NCBI GenBank assembly: GCA_949825065.1
Contig: OX463844.1
Span: 28,516,076-28,580,075, forward strand
Direction of reading: 5' to 3'
Length of the DNA stretch: 64,000 nt
Source of the DNA: Odontocerum albicorne
Lineage: Eukaryota > Arthropoda > Insecta > Trichoptera > Odontoceridae
The stretch's first letter is position 1. Each line of letters begins with the position of its first letter. The position numbers and the translations under genes are program-made. The notes beneath the pieces are model-generated. The model saw only the letters and a list, made by a program, of their open reading frames with translations. It was not told the origin of the DNA and did not search any database. Below are positions 12,940-24,244 of the stretch, piece after piece.

Positions 12940-13018
12940 CCTGACCTTCTCCGTTTTCTTATATGGAAAGGCTCTCTAAACGGCGCTATATAAATTGTTT
13001 TATTATTATTATTATCGA
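12940..13018 (+). repeat. SINE-like family C copy with ATT tail
   Basis: GGCTCTCTAAACGGCGCTAT followed by ATAAATTG and (ATT)n. The same ending is seen at 13855-13945 and 58070-58165, and partly at 54840-54945. The (ATT)n tail and dispersed copies fit a SINE or short LINE end. Confidence 0.6.
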
Positions 13019-13369
13019 GTGGAGTTCTGGGCACTGAGAGCGAAAATGAGAATAAAATATGGAGTCGAGTTATGGTGCTGAAGACGTATGCCGAGTATAC
13101 CATCGACGACACGACACACCGATGCGTCCGTCATACAACAACTTAGGATCAGGACAGTCTGTCTAAGAATTTTTGACAGCAAGTACTCTACTTTTTTGGT
13201 CGTATGCTATGCAGCGGTTAGAATAATTTGTAAAGAATTTTTCTAGCGGGCAGCATTGAGGGACAACGAGACATTGATAGACCACCAACCCAATGTACCA
13301 ACCAAGTCAGGAAAGCAACAGAGTCCTCTGTGATGGCAGCATACCGATAGACCCAAAATAGGGACATTT

Positions 13370-13434
13370 CAGACACAGGTTTGAAAGATACAATGGTATA
13401 TATCTGTTGTATCTTTCGAATCTTTGTCTGAGAC
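13370..13434. repeat. long hairpin (inverted repeat)
   Basis: Arms of about 25 bases (TCAGACACAGGTTTGAAAGA... and its near-complement ending TTTGTCTGA) match at all but about three positions around a 13-base centre. It may be the remnant of a foldback element. No target duplication was identified. Confidence 0.75.
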
Positions 13435-13665
13435 ATGTTTCTTCGGAGAGGAAAAGAACTTTAAAGTTGATTTCGTCTTCATAAAATACATAGATTTTTA
13501 CTAAATGATGCAATAGAGATGGGTATTATGACAGGACTTTTACTGTTGCTTGTTGAATGGTCTGCTTCATGGGGGGCATGTGCAGTTTAGAAAGCCCTTG
13601 AAGACAACTCTTTTTGAGATATTTTATCAAAATTTATGATTATATATGAACACTACACACATACA
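13435..13665 (+). repeat. dispersed repeat family D, copy 1
   Basis: Aligns with 56817-57037. Shared landmarks in order are a GAGAGGAA..GAACTTT-type start, GATTTCGTCTTC-like text, GTATTATGRYAG, GGTCTGCTTC, ATGTGCAGTTTA and ATCAAAATTTATGATT, ending GAACACTAC. The family is non-coding and its type is unknown. Confidence 0.65.
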
Positions 13666-13854
13666 CATGACACCTAAAATTTACTATCACATACTGGAAG
13701 ATCTAGAAAGGTCTCTCTTAGTAACTTTTCTATGGTTTTCTTACTAAATATTGCATATTTTTCTAAACAAATGTGGGGAAGTACCTAATGTATTGATGTC
13801 AGCCATCACCTTCCTATTCTTACACTCAAATAATGTTTATTTATTTTTTAATAT

Positions 13855-13945
13855 TTTAAGTTTTTCAAATAATAGTGAGTTCGTCTTTGAGGAGAGTCTG
13901 CTCTCTAAATGACTATATAAGTTCTCATTTTATTATTATTATAAT
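13855..13945 (+). repeat. SINE-like family C copy with ATT tail
   Basis: TTGAGGAGAGTCTGCTCTCT then AAATGACTATATAAG and a TTATTATTATTATAA tail. Best match is the inverse copy at 58070-58165, which has the same TTGAGGAGAGT start. Confidence 0.65.
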
Positions 13946-15130
13946 GGGAATTGTTGTAGGCAGAGATCGACGGATGGATGTGCGAAATCATGAACCTCAT
14001 TAGGAATCAATCAAGAATAATAAGATATTTATATGTAAACTTAGCCTAGATGTATCAATAATCGTAATAATGATTTCATTTAATTATCATATGCTTCGTA
14101 TATATCAAGGTTATTTTTTTACATATATTTTCGTTTCATTTTTTTATTTTTTATTTCGTTTCTTTTATTGAAATCACGTCGAAGGGTTCATTAACATCAC
14201 AGTCTGCTTTTAACTGTCAATACATTTGAAAATAAAATTCTAAGAAAAACAATTAAATAGTTTTAAAAAATCTTAAAATTAAATCATATAATAAAATTCT
14301 TAAATTTTATTGCCTAACTTTTCAAATTATGAAATTCTTCAGGTTTTATAAAATTTAGTAAGCCTTTGGGAACCCTTTACTTTGTGAGTACATACGAGTA
14401 ATTAGGGCACATATTTCAAAAGCTTCAACAAAACCACACAGTTATTGATTCCATTATACTCAAATACGGAGGGTGTAAGAGTTTATTTTTTATAGTATTA
14501 AAGAATGAATGTTTTTTTCTAAATAAGATAGGATTCAAAATCAGTTTTTGTTGGGATCGAAAAGTTGAACAAAAACGTTGACGTAATAAATGAAACTCGT
14601 TTGTTTCAAAATAAATGTTTTGGGTTTATAGTTTCGTAGGCTTTCGTGATTATTGTTATAATGAACTTCTGTTTTTAGGTTATCAACTTCGCATAAATCG
14701 CGATATTGATAACAATCAACCCTCGACGATGAGAGCTTCAACAGTCTAAAAATGTTGGATCTTGAGCCTCAAAAACGCGTTATAAACCCCGAAAGATTAT
14801 TTACCTCATAATATCGTTTATGAATTTTCTTTATACTAGTTATTAAATTAAAATTGATTTATTCTTTCAAGTTATCCAATTAATCGATATATGGTATCTA
14901 TCCTTATAGCTCTCCTAGCTAAAAGTGTTTTCAGACATATTGAAAACAAGTTTTGAACTTTGGACGTATCTTAATCGAAATAAAACTGTATCTTTTATAA
15001 TTTCTCTGATTCACGCCATACTTTTAAATCACATACGTATTGATTAGACTTATTTTTGAGGGTATTTCTGAAAAACGATCGATGGTCAATCTATTCAGTT
15101 GGCCCCCTCACGCAAAAATATTGAAAAATT
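13946..15130. other. AT-rich DNA without identified gene
   Basis: No feature beyond one TACGAGTA octamer (14393-14400) and ordinary low-complexity sequence. Short open frames here have no recognisable motif. Confidence 0.5.
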
Positions 15131-15133
15131 GAA

Positions 15134-15253
15134 CATGACTACTACTCGTATTGTCATACATGACTACTACTCGTATTGTCATACATGACTACTCGTATTG
15201 TCATACATGACTACTCGTATTGTCATACATGACTACTACTCGTATTGTCATAC
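15134..15253. repeat. tandem array, 25-bp and 22-bp units, 5 copies
   Basis: Five head-to-tail units of CATGACTACTACTCGTATTG plus TCATA. Two units lack one ACT triplet. Every unit contains the octamer TACTCGTA that is enriched across the window, so the array was amplified after that octamer was present. Confidence 0.95.
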
Positions 15254-15537
15254 ACTTTTTTCTGGGTTTTGAATGATTCATAAATTTTTATTTTCTGGTA
15301 CTCAATATTGTTGCAAAATACAACACCAGAAAATACTCGTAGTTGCCTGACTCGATCTGTGAACTTTGTCTATTATATGATAAATGTAAAATTGGTAAAA
15401 ATAAATAAAAAATAATAAACGGTATCATTTTCACTAGAGTTCAGTTTAGTTATATACAATAATTTACCAAAAAATATTCAAGCCCGTCGTCGTAGCTAGG
15501 CCTTAAAATCGAGCATCTTTTCGATACTCCAATGGAA

Positions 15538-15636
15538 TTATGGAACTGTTCTCCCACAAACATGACACTTCTTGTGGAAGAACAATCCAGTTCCGGAAGT
15601 GCACACCCTGCCGCAGATGTCACACTCAAATATTCG
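15538..15636 (-). pseudogene. short C2H2 zinc-finger-like fragment
   Basis: Minus strand reads FECDICGRVC then TSGTGLFFHKKCHVCGRTVP and a stop. The spacing C-x2-C-x12-H-x3-H fits one C2H2 zinc finger, a DNA-binding module, and a CHVCGR segment follows immediately. A stop lies three codons upstream. A TTTAG just before the frame could act as a splice acceptor, which would make this a terminal exon with a single finger, as in some BTB-zinc-finger genes with alternative 3' exons. It may equally be a chance frame or a pseudogene piece. No neighbouring exon was found. Confidence 0.35.
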
Positions 15637-15639
15637 CTA

Positions 15640-16165
15640 AACCGCCCAGTAATGCTACTGCATGTTATCACCTTTTAGGTAGGCCCTCTTTTATCTTTCA
15701 GCTGCAGCACCATCAGTCAGCGAACATACACTTACCCACCTTCTCCTTAAATCAATACTCAAATATTTTTCTTTGACCTCATAAACTTTTCGAATTTTCA
15801 TAATATAACTTGATATATTTCCAAAGTGTCTTCTATGACTGTTAATTCAATAGATGTTCAAAGAGCGAACCATGTTCCAGATTACTAAAATTACTGCGAA
15901 TAGGTATCAAGAAATTGTAGTTAAATACCAACAATATATATCTTGTAATAAAAATATAAAATAATTTTAAAAATACTTAAAATGAATTAAAATGGTATGT
16001 TGAAGAATCCACCTCTGGTTACAAAATACGAAGCGAAGCGGTAAATAATGTTCCCAGCCGCTAAAACCTTCAATCTTACAAGAGTTGTTAAGTTTAATTT
16101 CCTTATTCGAGATAAAGTTGGGGGTGGTTTGAGTACCCCCAAATCGATCTTCCCCATACCCATTT
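15640..16165. other. unassigned AT-rich DNA
   Basis: No supported feature between the zinc-finger-like fragment and the LINE 3' end. The last 150 bases probably belong to the decayed 5' part of that LINE. Confidence 0.4.
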
Positions 16166-16725
16166 TACATTAGGAATGTGTTGCGAAGAACAGCATATAC
16201 GATGCCGCTAAACTGCGATTTAGCCAACCGTTATTGATTTTAGTACTAGCTTTGATGTATGGGAGTGTAACGTGGACGTTGAACAATACTGAAAAGTGCC
16301 GAACAAATGCTATAGAAATGCGTGCACTTAGAAAAATGTATGTGGTGACTATGTATGACAGAATACGGAATTATGTGATTAGGGATGAGTGTGAACTTAA
16401 GGATGATGTGTTAAGCAAGATTAAGAAGACAACTCTGGGATGGTTTGGGTACGTAGAACGAATGAAAGAAGAACTAACAAAACAAATATACAGTTCAAAT
16501 GTGAGTGAAAACCGTGGTAGAGGGAACCAAGGAAAGTGTGGTTGGATCAAGTGAAATATATTTTGAAAGAAGGATGTGTCAGAAATCAGAGGAATCCTAG
16601 GAGCTGTATGAGAGGTGTATGAATATAGAAAAGGTGAAAGATCTTTGTCTCGATATAAAAGTAGGGCGTTTTCTCCTTTCTGTTTATCGCGATAGGGAGA
16701 CAGCGTGATGGTATGTACGTAGAGG
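16165..16725 (+). mobile_element. N1 non-LTR retrotransposon 3' end, best copy
   Basis: The best preserved N1 copy. An open frame to 16554 encodes the C-terminal part of a non-LTR reverse transcriptase: LMYGSVTWTL near 16255, AIEMRALRKMY, DRIRNYVIRDECEL, KKTTLGWFGYVERM and KQIYSS. These are characteristic blocks after the RT palm in RTE and related arthropod LINEs. After the stop, homology continues through CMRGV- and GRFLLSVYRD-like text to the end GCGTGATGGTATGTACGTAG. The copy is 5' truncated: no endonuclease or catalytic FADD block remains. It is not mobile. Confidence 0.8.
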
Positions 16726-17390
16726 AAAACTACTTATGCCGAAAATGTAACTGAAATTGACATACTTAGTGTAAAATTAGTCTATTTTGACATGATCGAA
16801 ATAATATTATACAGGGTAAGATACTGGATTATGTATTATAAGTTAACACACACGTTAGAGATCTTATGAAATCATTGGATACTTTTTGAAGACCTTCATA
16901 TGGTGCGTAAGGTAAATTAATTGCGATCTAGATTTTTTTGCATATTATAAATAATATACTAATGGACGGATGTTATGGAGAAATGACAAGTTACTGTAAG
17001 AAACCCAAAGGTTTGTTACTGAAATAAATAAATTAATTCATATCCCGGCAACCCTCCAACGCTTTCTTTGGATGGATGTGAGAGACGAGTATTCTTAGTT
17101 AAATTATACCTTAACATTTTTACGTTACATATACGAGTAAGTCCATGCAAAGTGGTATGATGTTTCCTTGATTATCTCTAAACAGGTAACACGTGCGTTG
17201 AATCTTTTTTCATAAACATTGACGGTGTTTTGAGAAAGTGACAAGATCAAAACTGTAATTTTTCTTTATTTACTTTTGAATTGTATTATACAGGATGGTC
17301 CATCAGTCGCGCTGCAGTTTCAAAGATTTATAATTTATTTATTTGATTCTGTTTTAATTATTTTTTTTAAATATATTTTAACAAGCATTC

Positions 17391-17693
17391 TTAACGCTTT
17401 CAGACCTGATATATTTTTAAGGGAGAAAAAAATATTTAAGAGTGGATTAGGCTTCATCGGGGTTTTAATAAAACAAAAATGTTTTTTTTTAAAGTATTTT
17501 TTACTAGGAAATTGAACATGTGCATAATTATGCCCAACAGGTCTCAACGTACACAGACGACTCAAAAGAGAATCTTCTTGCATAGGTTTTTAAAAGAAAA
17601 TTTGCCGTTATATCATGCTTTGTTATTTTATTCGTTATATTATGCTTTGAAATAAGTGTGCATTATTATGCACACAGGGTCTGAATGAGTTAA
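17391..17693. mobile_element. piggyBac-like MITE flanked by TTAA
   Basis: Starts TTAACGCTTTCAGACCTG and ends CAGGGTCTGAATGAGTTAA. The ends are inverted repeats (TTCAGACC core), and both are bounded by TTAA, the target duplicated by piggyBac elements. There is no transposase. An extra copy of the right end, with CATGTGCATAATTATGCCCA, lies internally at about 17516-17548. This suggests an internal rearrangement. Alternatives are another superfamily with chance TTAA flanks. Confidence 0.5.
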
Positions 17694-18130
17694 TTTTTAT
17701 TATGGAGAATTTAACAACAGAGAATCGAACGAAATTGGTCGAACTTTAATCCACGATAAATAGTCAATTATTTGAATACAACGCGAATATCGACGTCATT
17801 CAGCAAGATCGACGATCAGGATATTACCATAATTGCACGTCTTCAATAGTAGGGATCAGGAGCTGACTTGCCCCGAATCGGAAGACAGCGTACTATTCAC
17901 ACCAATGGAGAATATTCAAATGGTAGAATAGAAGGTCGTTGATGATCAACATACTTAAACTAGACAACGTCTAGCTCAATTTGGAATGTCTCGAACGAAA
18001 CTGCGATGAATTTTAAGAGACGGTTTGCATCTCTTTCCGTATAAAATCCAATTCTCATACAAGATTTCAAGCCACAAGATCCACAACGCCTTGAATAAGA
18101 ACATAGGATCACTACTTATAGGGTATTCTG
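17694..18130 (+). pseudogene. Tc1/mariner-type transposase remnant, N-terminal DNA-binding part
   Basis: Begins MENLTTENRTKLVEL. Frameshifted segments follow with LPRIGRQRTIHTNGE, MSRTKLRWILRDGLHLFPYK and QDPQRLE-like text. This order (helix-turn-helix, a GRQRTIRT-type linker, SRTSLRRILK..LHLFPYKIQ) is typical of insect IS630/Tc1-mariner superfamily transposases related to the DUF4817 HTH group. Stops interrupt every frame and the DDE catalytic part is missing. It directly adjoins the TTAA MITE. Confidence 0.6.
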
Positions 18131-19189
18131 TATACCCTTTTTCTGTCACATTTTACATTCTATATATTTGTAGATAAAACCAAATGGAAATCTCTTAATG
18201 CAACGCTTCGCACAGTTTTTCATCTTACGACCTCCGAAATCTGAAAAAAGAAACGAAAGGCTGCCCAAAAAAAATATTTTTAGCGAGCAACAGTACTTTA
18301 TTTTCTATAACTTATTATTATAGGTAGGGTTTTCACTAAACATAACAGAACATTTACTTCCTTACAAGCAAAAATCAAATGAAATATAACAAAAAAATAC
18401 AAAGAGGGTTGTGAAATATAGATTTTTGATAATATAATAAAATAATATTATAAAAAGGTGAGAGTGAGTATTTGGTTTTGCATCATTTGCCGAGTCCTGG
18501 TTAAATTGGTATTCATTATTAATAATAAATTATGTATGTACACTTTTATACTAACAGTTATGTCAATATTCAGTAAACCAATTCAATCAATAATAAAAAT
18601 AGTATATTTACTTTATATTTTGCGCAATGTCCCTGTTCAACTTATTGACATAGTATAAAACCTTCATAATATTTTCAATGATAATATTATGTGTGTCTCA
18701 ATTGTTTCGGGAGCAGACAGGACAAAAAATTATCACTAGTATTTGAAAATGTTAGAAAGATAATTTACATTTATCGATAGGGTAAATGAACACCCGTATT
18801 TGTATCGTCTCTAGACATAAATTACTCATGCGTAATACGTGAATTACGACAATATGAATTTTATATACCGTAATACATTTTTTAACTAACGAATTTAAAT
18901 AATTGAAAAATAATTTATAAATATTAAAAGATCTTTTTTTTTTTTTTTCAAATATTGAAATATTTCGTGGCTCCCTGGCAGGATCTCCACGGCCCCCTAA
19001 GCGAAATATATAACGACATATTTTTCTGAGAAAATGGGATTTATTCGCATGTTGGCGATTCTTGGTTAATTTTTTTTATAATTCTGTACCATTGTGTGTG
19101 GTGGAGTAGGGTGTATGTTGTATCGGAAACTGAACGACAAAAGATAAATTAATTGGTGTGTTGTGCATTCAATTCCAACAAATAAAAAG
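18131..19189. other. AT-rich DNA without identified gene
   Basis: No feature supported. It contains a 16-base T run near 18935. Confidence 0.5.
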
Positions 19190-19350
19190 TGGCAATGCAT
19201 AGTTCACGCATTATTGCCGCGCACTGTTCGGCCTCCCACCGCTCCCCGCCCTTCCCGCGCCGCGCTATCATGGCGCTCGGCAAAGCGCGGACCTTGCTCC
19301 AATTTCTAAATATACCAACCCGCGTCACGTGACAGCGGTGACGGAAGAAT
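19190..19350. promoter_or_regulatory. CpG-rich island, candidate promoter
   Basis: A sharp GC- and CpG-rich block (CTCCCCGCCCTTCCCGCGCC, GGCGCTCGGCAAAGCG) stands in AT-rich surroundings. It ends with the E-box palindrome CACGTG at about 19325. Such islands in AT-rich genomes often mark transcription starts, and it lies upstream of the dlg1 exon on the same strand. No splice donor or initiator codon linked to dlg1 is evident. A GC-rich repeat fragment is the main alternative. Confidence 0.35.
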
Positions 19351-19859
19351 ACATTACACTCGGGATAACATTTTTTTTTCAAGGGATACATACACACATA
19401 ATTTTATAAAAAAAAACTAGCTCAAAGCCCGTTCAAGGACGTGCGAAAACAATAACTAAATAATAGTTCATTAATATTTATTAACTTGTATTAACAATCT
19501 AGAATAAAAATATTTAAGGGCGGACAATTTTTTTGTTTACAACATTTTTAACTAATTTAATTAAATATTTTTTGAATGGTTTTTTTCAATTCTTGTGTGT
19601 ACTCTGAATGCAAATGAGAACAAATATATTTTCGTTTATTTAGTCAAACTGTTAAGAAAAAAATATTTATTTAATTGATCCAAATACTTATCTAATAGGC
19701 GCCTACTATCTTCCAACAGAGTTTTAACAGCATAATGTGTTTAAAAAATTTAACACCTGCGTAGAGATCTGATCATACTTGCTTAATTTCGGTATTATTT
19801 CCCAGTTATATATTGTATACCATAGATATGAAACTACTAGGTGATATGTTATGAAAGAG

Positions 19860-20165
19860 GTTTCATTCATTCATTGTTATGGAACTCCTTAATATATCCG
19901 AATTGAAAAAGTGGACATGTTGAAGAATATGGTCGGGAGACAAAATTGTAGCAAGGTCCAGTAATTAAACCTTCGAGTTGAGAACTACCGAAATAGACAA
20001 GTAACTCATAGTTCGCAACGCACGTGTATATGCAACAATACTGGCATACATCTAGTGTGTGCGAGTATTTCTGTCAGACGAACTTTTTAACTAGACGCGC
20101 GTGAACTAAAAAAACTCCGGAAGGAAGGCTGGTGTCTTACCAACTACACCACGGGGACTCTAAAA
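19860..20165 (-). repeat. SINE family B, near full length
   Basis: Minus strand starts with the tRNA-like head GAGTCCCCGTGGTGTAGTTG (A-box). It continues through the family B body and ends with a run of GAAT/AATG units (plus-strand CATTCATTCATTG). Length is about 305 bases. With 39112-39465 and 54323-54610 it defines the head, body and tail order. Confidence 0.8.
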
Positions 20166-20362
20166 GGGTTAAAACGTGTCTTATAGCTTTTAAAGCTCTG
20201 AATCGCGGTACATGGCGGAAGTGTGCGTTATGTATGTACCGTTTTTGAAAGTTCAGTTCTATTCCTCTACCATTTATGTTATACTGCTACGGAGGACAAA
20301 ATTAGACCCCATCCAGCGCGATCAACACTAGAATATCGAACTCTTCTTAATTTGTTTATGAG

Positions 20363-20374
20363 CGTGACGTCACG
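20363..20374. promoter_or_regulatory. palindromic CRE-like site
   Basis: The 12-base perfect palindrome CGTGACGTCACG contains the consensus cAMP response element TGACGTCA bound by CREB/ATF bZIP factors. A second half-like GACGTCA lies near 20448. No promoter is proven nearby. Confidence 0.3.
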
Positions 20375-20769
20375 TAGTGACAAGAAGAAACCGTCCAAAT
20401 AAACTATTCCTCCCTTGATGACGACACACCTAAGTGCGAAAAAGTTCCGACGTCATGGAAGAAGGAAATTGACTCGGAGTACAGTAAATATACTTATAAA
20501 ACGGATTACGGCCTGGAATTCAATCGGCCTAGCATATTGCCAGTAACTTCACAGAGAACGTCGAATGTAGCAATTTCGAGAATCAAAAATACGAACATGG
20601 GGCATATCCCATAGATTTTTTTTAATTCTGATAATTCAGGCAGAAATTATTAATTTGTTTTTCCTTATGATTTTGATCTTAGTATTTTTACCTCGTAAAA
20701 ACAATGTGACGATGATTTTAAATGCGCGCACTCGTAACGTACACTACGAGCGAATTCGTTGCACGAACC

Positions 20770-20990
20770 GAACGGAATGCCTGGTAGACGAATACCAAGG
20801 AAAGTATGGTCGGATCAAGTTTATGATATTTTGAAAGAAAGAAATGTAGAAAATCAAATAAATCTTAGGAATTGTACAGAAAGGTGTATGGGTGTAAAAG
20901 AGGCAAATATATGTGTCGCGAAATAAGTCTCTATTATCTGCCTACCCCAACAGGAAGACGGCGTGATGGTATGCATGTATGTATTTTTTA
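20770..20990 (+). mobile_element. N1 retrotransposon 3' terminus
   Basis: Reads GAATACCAAGGAAAGTATGG, a TATTTTGAAAGAAAG block, and CTGCCTACCCCAACAGG. It ends GGCGTGATGGTATGCATGTA plus a GTAT tail. It matches the end of the 16165-16725 copy. Confidence 0.75.
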
Positions 20991-21061
20991 TTTGATCCAG
21001 GTTTAAGCTAATTACGTAAAACAAAACGCATTATAAAAAAAAACAACTTAAGTTGATAAAA

Positions 21062-21305
21062 GTCTTTATACAATATAATAACAACAGGAACAATAGTACT
21101 CATGTGTTCCTGTGAAGTGGCTCTTTATACAATATAATAACAACATGAACAATAGTACTCATGTGTTCCTGTGAAGTGGCTTTTTATACAATATAATAAC
21201 AACAGGAACAATACTACTCATGTGTTCCTGTGAAGTGGCTCTTTATACAATACAATAACAACAGTAAGAATAGTACTCATGTGTTCCTGTGAAGTGGCTC
21301 TTTAT
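21062..21305. repeat. tandem array, 59-bp unit, about 4 copies
   Basis: Units of CTCTTTATACAATATAATAA followed by CAACAGGAACAATAGTACTC and ATGTGTTCCTGTGAAGTGG. Each unit holds an 8-bp inverted repeat, ACAGGAAC and GTTCCTGT, around AGTACT. Two units carry mutations in one arm (ATGAAC, AGTAAGAA). Confidence 0.95.
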
Positions 21306-21779
21306 TGCCTACAAAGTTTATTTAATTAAGGAGCTCGATCCGTAATTTTTCGACGGAGATACGGAAGATATTAATATCGAAAGATTAATTCCGTGAGCGA
21401 TTATTAAAATTCTTAACAGCTCAGTTCGTGAACACGGCACAGAAAACAATTTAAATTCGGTGACGAAAACAATTGTTCAGTACATAAAAGAAAAAAAATG
21501 CAAATTCACAAAACAAGATAAGTTGAATCATTTGTATACCGGACAAGTTTCAGTATTAAGAACTAATATATGAGATACAAGATTTCATTTTGTAATCAAT
21601 TTTATATAAATATGTTTTGTTTGTTAAAAAAATACTGTCAGTGTGATGAAAATACAAAATCTTCACTAAATACTCGGTTTAGCATGTTTCTCTGAAAATA
21701 AAAATTAATTAACTAAACCAGATAGAATAAAAGATGAAAGATTTGCAAAAATTATCTAGGTATATAAATAGTATAGGTT

Positions 21780-22010
21780 TAAGAAGAACGAAATTCTGAA
21801 AGAGTGAAAAGCCTTTTGAAGGAGTAAGGTGTCCTACCATCGGACCGAAACTCCGAACAAGCTATCCATCACTTGACAATAGGAGAGTATGCATTACGAG
21901 GTATATGGCCGAGGCTCCAATGAAATATATGTGTCAGAATAGAATGAAGTGGAGACTTGTTCTTTCTACCTATCCCAATAAGGACATGGTGTGGTGGTGT
22001 TGATGTAATA
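21780..22010 (+). mobile_element. decayed N1 retrotransposon 3' fragment
   Basis: Ends CTTTCTACCTATCCCAATAA then GGACATGGTGTGGTGGTGTT. It retains the N1 order of a GGTATATGGCCGAGG-type block before the TACC..CCAATA end. Heavily mutated. Confidence 0.55.
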
Positions 22011-22960
22011 TGATAAACTAAACTAAATTTAATATTTCACAAGAAAATATATTTTAGACAAAAAGGATAATATTTACTATTAAATCAAATTTAATACTTT
22101 CTCTGAATGTCATAACCGTCATAAAAATTAATTTATTTAAAATAAAAATGTATTACCCATTAGAGATAATAATGAACTAATTAATAGTAAACTTCTTTTG
22201 CTCAAGTATGTTGAACAAATTAAGTTTAATCCTCTTAAGGAAGGTACAATAACTTAAATTTTTGGTATATGAAAAACAAATATGATTTCAGAGAATCGCT
22301 TTTGTATATTATATTCACTCGATTACGCTGACTTCGTAAAAAGTATCATGCCTTTTTCGCCCAAAAAATAAGACACTACTTTGCGTTTCACAAAATGAAT
22401 ATTATATCAAATGCATTTTAAGCAATTTTTCTCGTTAATATTATAAAATTTTTGAACATAAATTTTACTCTGAAAATACGTTTCCATAAAAATTAAATAA
22501 ACACAGTTGTATTCGTTGTCGTGAAAATTTACTATTTTCCTTTTACAGTTTTAGTCACTGCGTTAGAATTCCACCCCCTCAGGCACCCCCCCCCCCTCCT
22601 CACTAAGCGACACCACCCTTTTGTTCGGCGGGTGGAATTAATTTTGGAGGACAATAACACCGAAATGATGAGAATTTAATGTCCCTTGAGCGGATCAATC
22701 TCTTATATACACATCGTCGTTTAAATAAGATGTATTTACAATTAAACACAATAATGACTGAACTAAATCTTTGCGGATAGTTTTACCCTAGTGTTTGTAA
22801 AAAATCACTGACCACGGGATGACAATGGATATTGATATTTAATTGATGTGACGTTTGAGCCGTGTGTGTAAGGTCCTGTGAATCTTGATACAAAAGTTCA
22901 ATTCTGTATTCACAAGCATTTCGAATTTTAATTGTATTTTATAAAGATTATAAATAACCA
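22011..22960. other. AT-rich DNA with a C-rich tract
   Basis: No gene. A pyrimidine-rich tract around 22572-22600, with a run of about 13 C, interrupts the AT-rich sequence. Confidence 0.5.
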
Positions 22961-22979
22961 GAATTGGTAGAGAGGACAG

Positions 22980-23315
22980 AAGATCTCATCATACTCGAAC
23001 ATGTTATTCTATTACTTCTATTAAACTATCTCCTTCCATTATTTCATCTTCCATCACTATTAATTTCGTTCTCTATTCAGTTATGTGTGTCTTTCGCAAT
23101 TCAGTCGCTCAACGTGGTCAAACCGTCTCAAGTTTTTTTTTTGTTACTCAAAATATCGTTTCTAATAAGTAATATTTTATTTTATCAATCCTTATTCTAT
23201 CATATATTGTTATGCCATTTTTTAGCAAGATATATATTTCTATCACATTCTTCTCTTATCATTTTTTCGTCTTCCAAACTTCTTTTTCATACATCAGAGC
23301 GGACGAAATCGCTGG
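22980..23315 (-). mobile_element. N1 retrotransposon fragment
   Basis: On the minus strand it has the N1 block order, with the CATTCTTCTCTTATC-like segment also present at 3220. A long + strand open frame across it is antisense to the LINE and shows no protein motif. Confidence 0.5.
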
Positions 23316-23319
23316 TTTT

Positions 23320-24240
23320 ATTTTCTGAACGTACGAAACTACTATTTGCTATCGTCGATTTTCTAAGAATCAATATTAGCTACGGAATCTTCAAAAAAAT
23401 ATTGAGAATCTCTGTTTTTTTTTAAAGATAATGTCTCGTGTATTCTTGTAAACATCTTCTGGTCTGTGAGTGACAGCTGACAAATATCATAACTGAAAGT
23501 CGTCTTTGCTTGAAAGATTCCTTTTAACTCGTTTCCTAAAGAATGTCCATTCACTTGATGGAAGAGAAATGAATCATCGTTATTTTTTTAAAGAAAAAAA
23601 TAATTAATTTGTTATTACTTAAAACTAGAAACTGTTTAATTTTATCCTCTATTTACTCTGGCAAATGAGACATTATTCGAGTATTTGTTCAAATGTAAAT
23701 ATATGAAACCCTTTGCAGGTGAAAACTCGAGCTTTTTTATTTAACATTACTTTATTTTATAAAATGCTTTATTTTTATTTACTTTTATCTTACATGAATG
23801 ATTTTAAATTTCTTAAGAAAACAACGAGATGTAATAATTTAAATAATTTTTATTAAAAAAATATGAGGTCATTTTGATGACAGCTTATTTATATATGTAT
23901 TTGTTAGAAAAGTATTTACCATTTAAGCGTCCTTTACAAAGTATAGCAACATTTATGAAAAGATAAAATATCAAGATTAAAAATAAACCCTATTCAGAAT
24001 ACATACTGCACATAAACTCTAATACAATAGAAGACAATAAACACTTAATTGAATAACAAAAAAGAACTACAAAAAAAAGTTTTTTTCTTTCTTTCGAGTA
24101 ACCTTCAACATATCCGAATCAGTCATTCAGACATTTTGAAAAGTCACAATAATCGAGCCTTTGAGTATGCATGGAACTCAAGAAGAGTGGTACTAAAGAA
24201 GCTGATTAAAACGTTGATCAACAACGATTTTTTAGTATCT
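23320..24240. other. AT-rich DNA without identified gene
   Basis: Nothing supported. A possible minus-strand SINE B end near 24105-24190 (CTTCAACATATCCGAAT) is too short to call. Confidence 0.4.
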
Positions 24241-24244
24241 TAAA

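Noticed and set aside
22572..22600. C-rich tract as an i-motif or G-quadruplex
   Set aside because: It is essentially one long C run with few separated tracts, so no specific structure can be argued from sequence alone.
22964..23425. 153-codon open frame on the + strand, the longest single-frame ORF in the left half
   Set aside because: It is antisense to a decayed N1 LINE fragment and has a Leu/Ser/Phe-rich composition expected from T-rich sequence. No motif.
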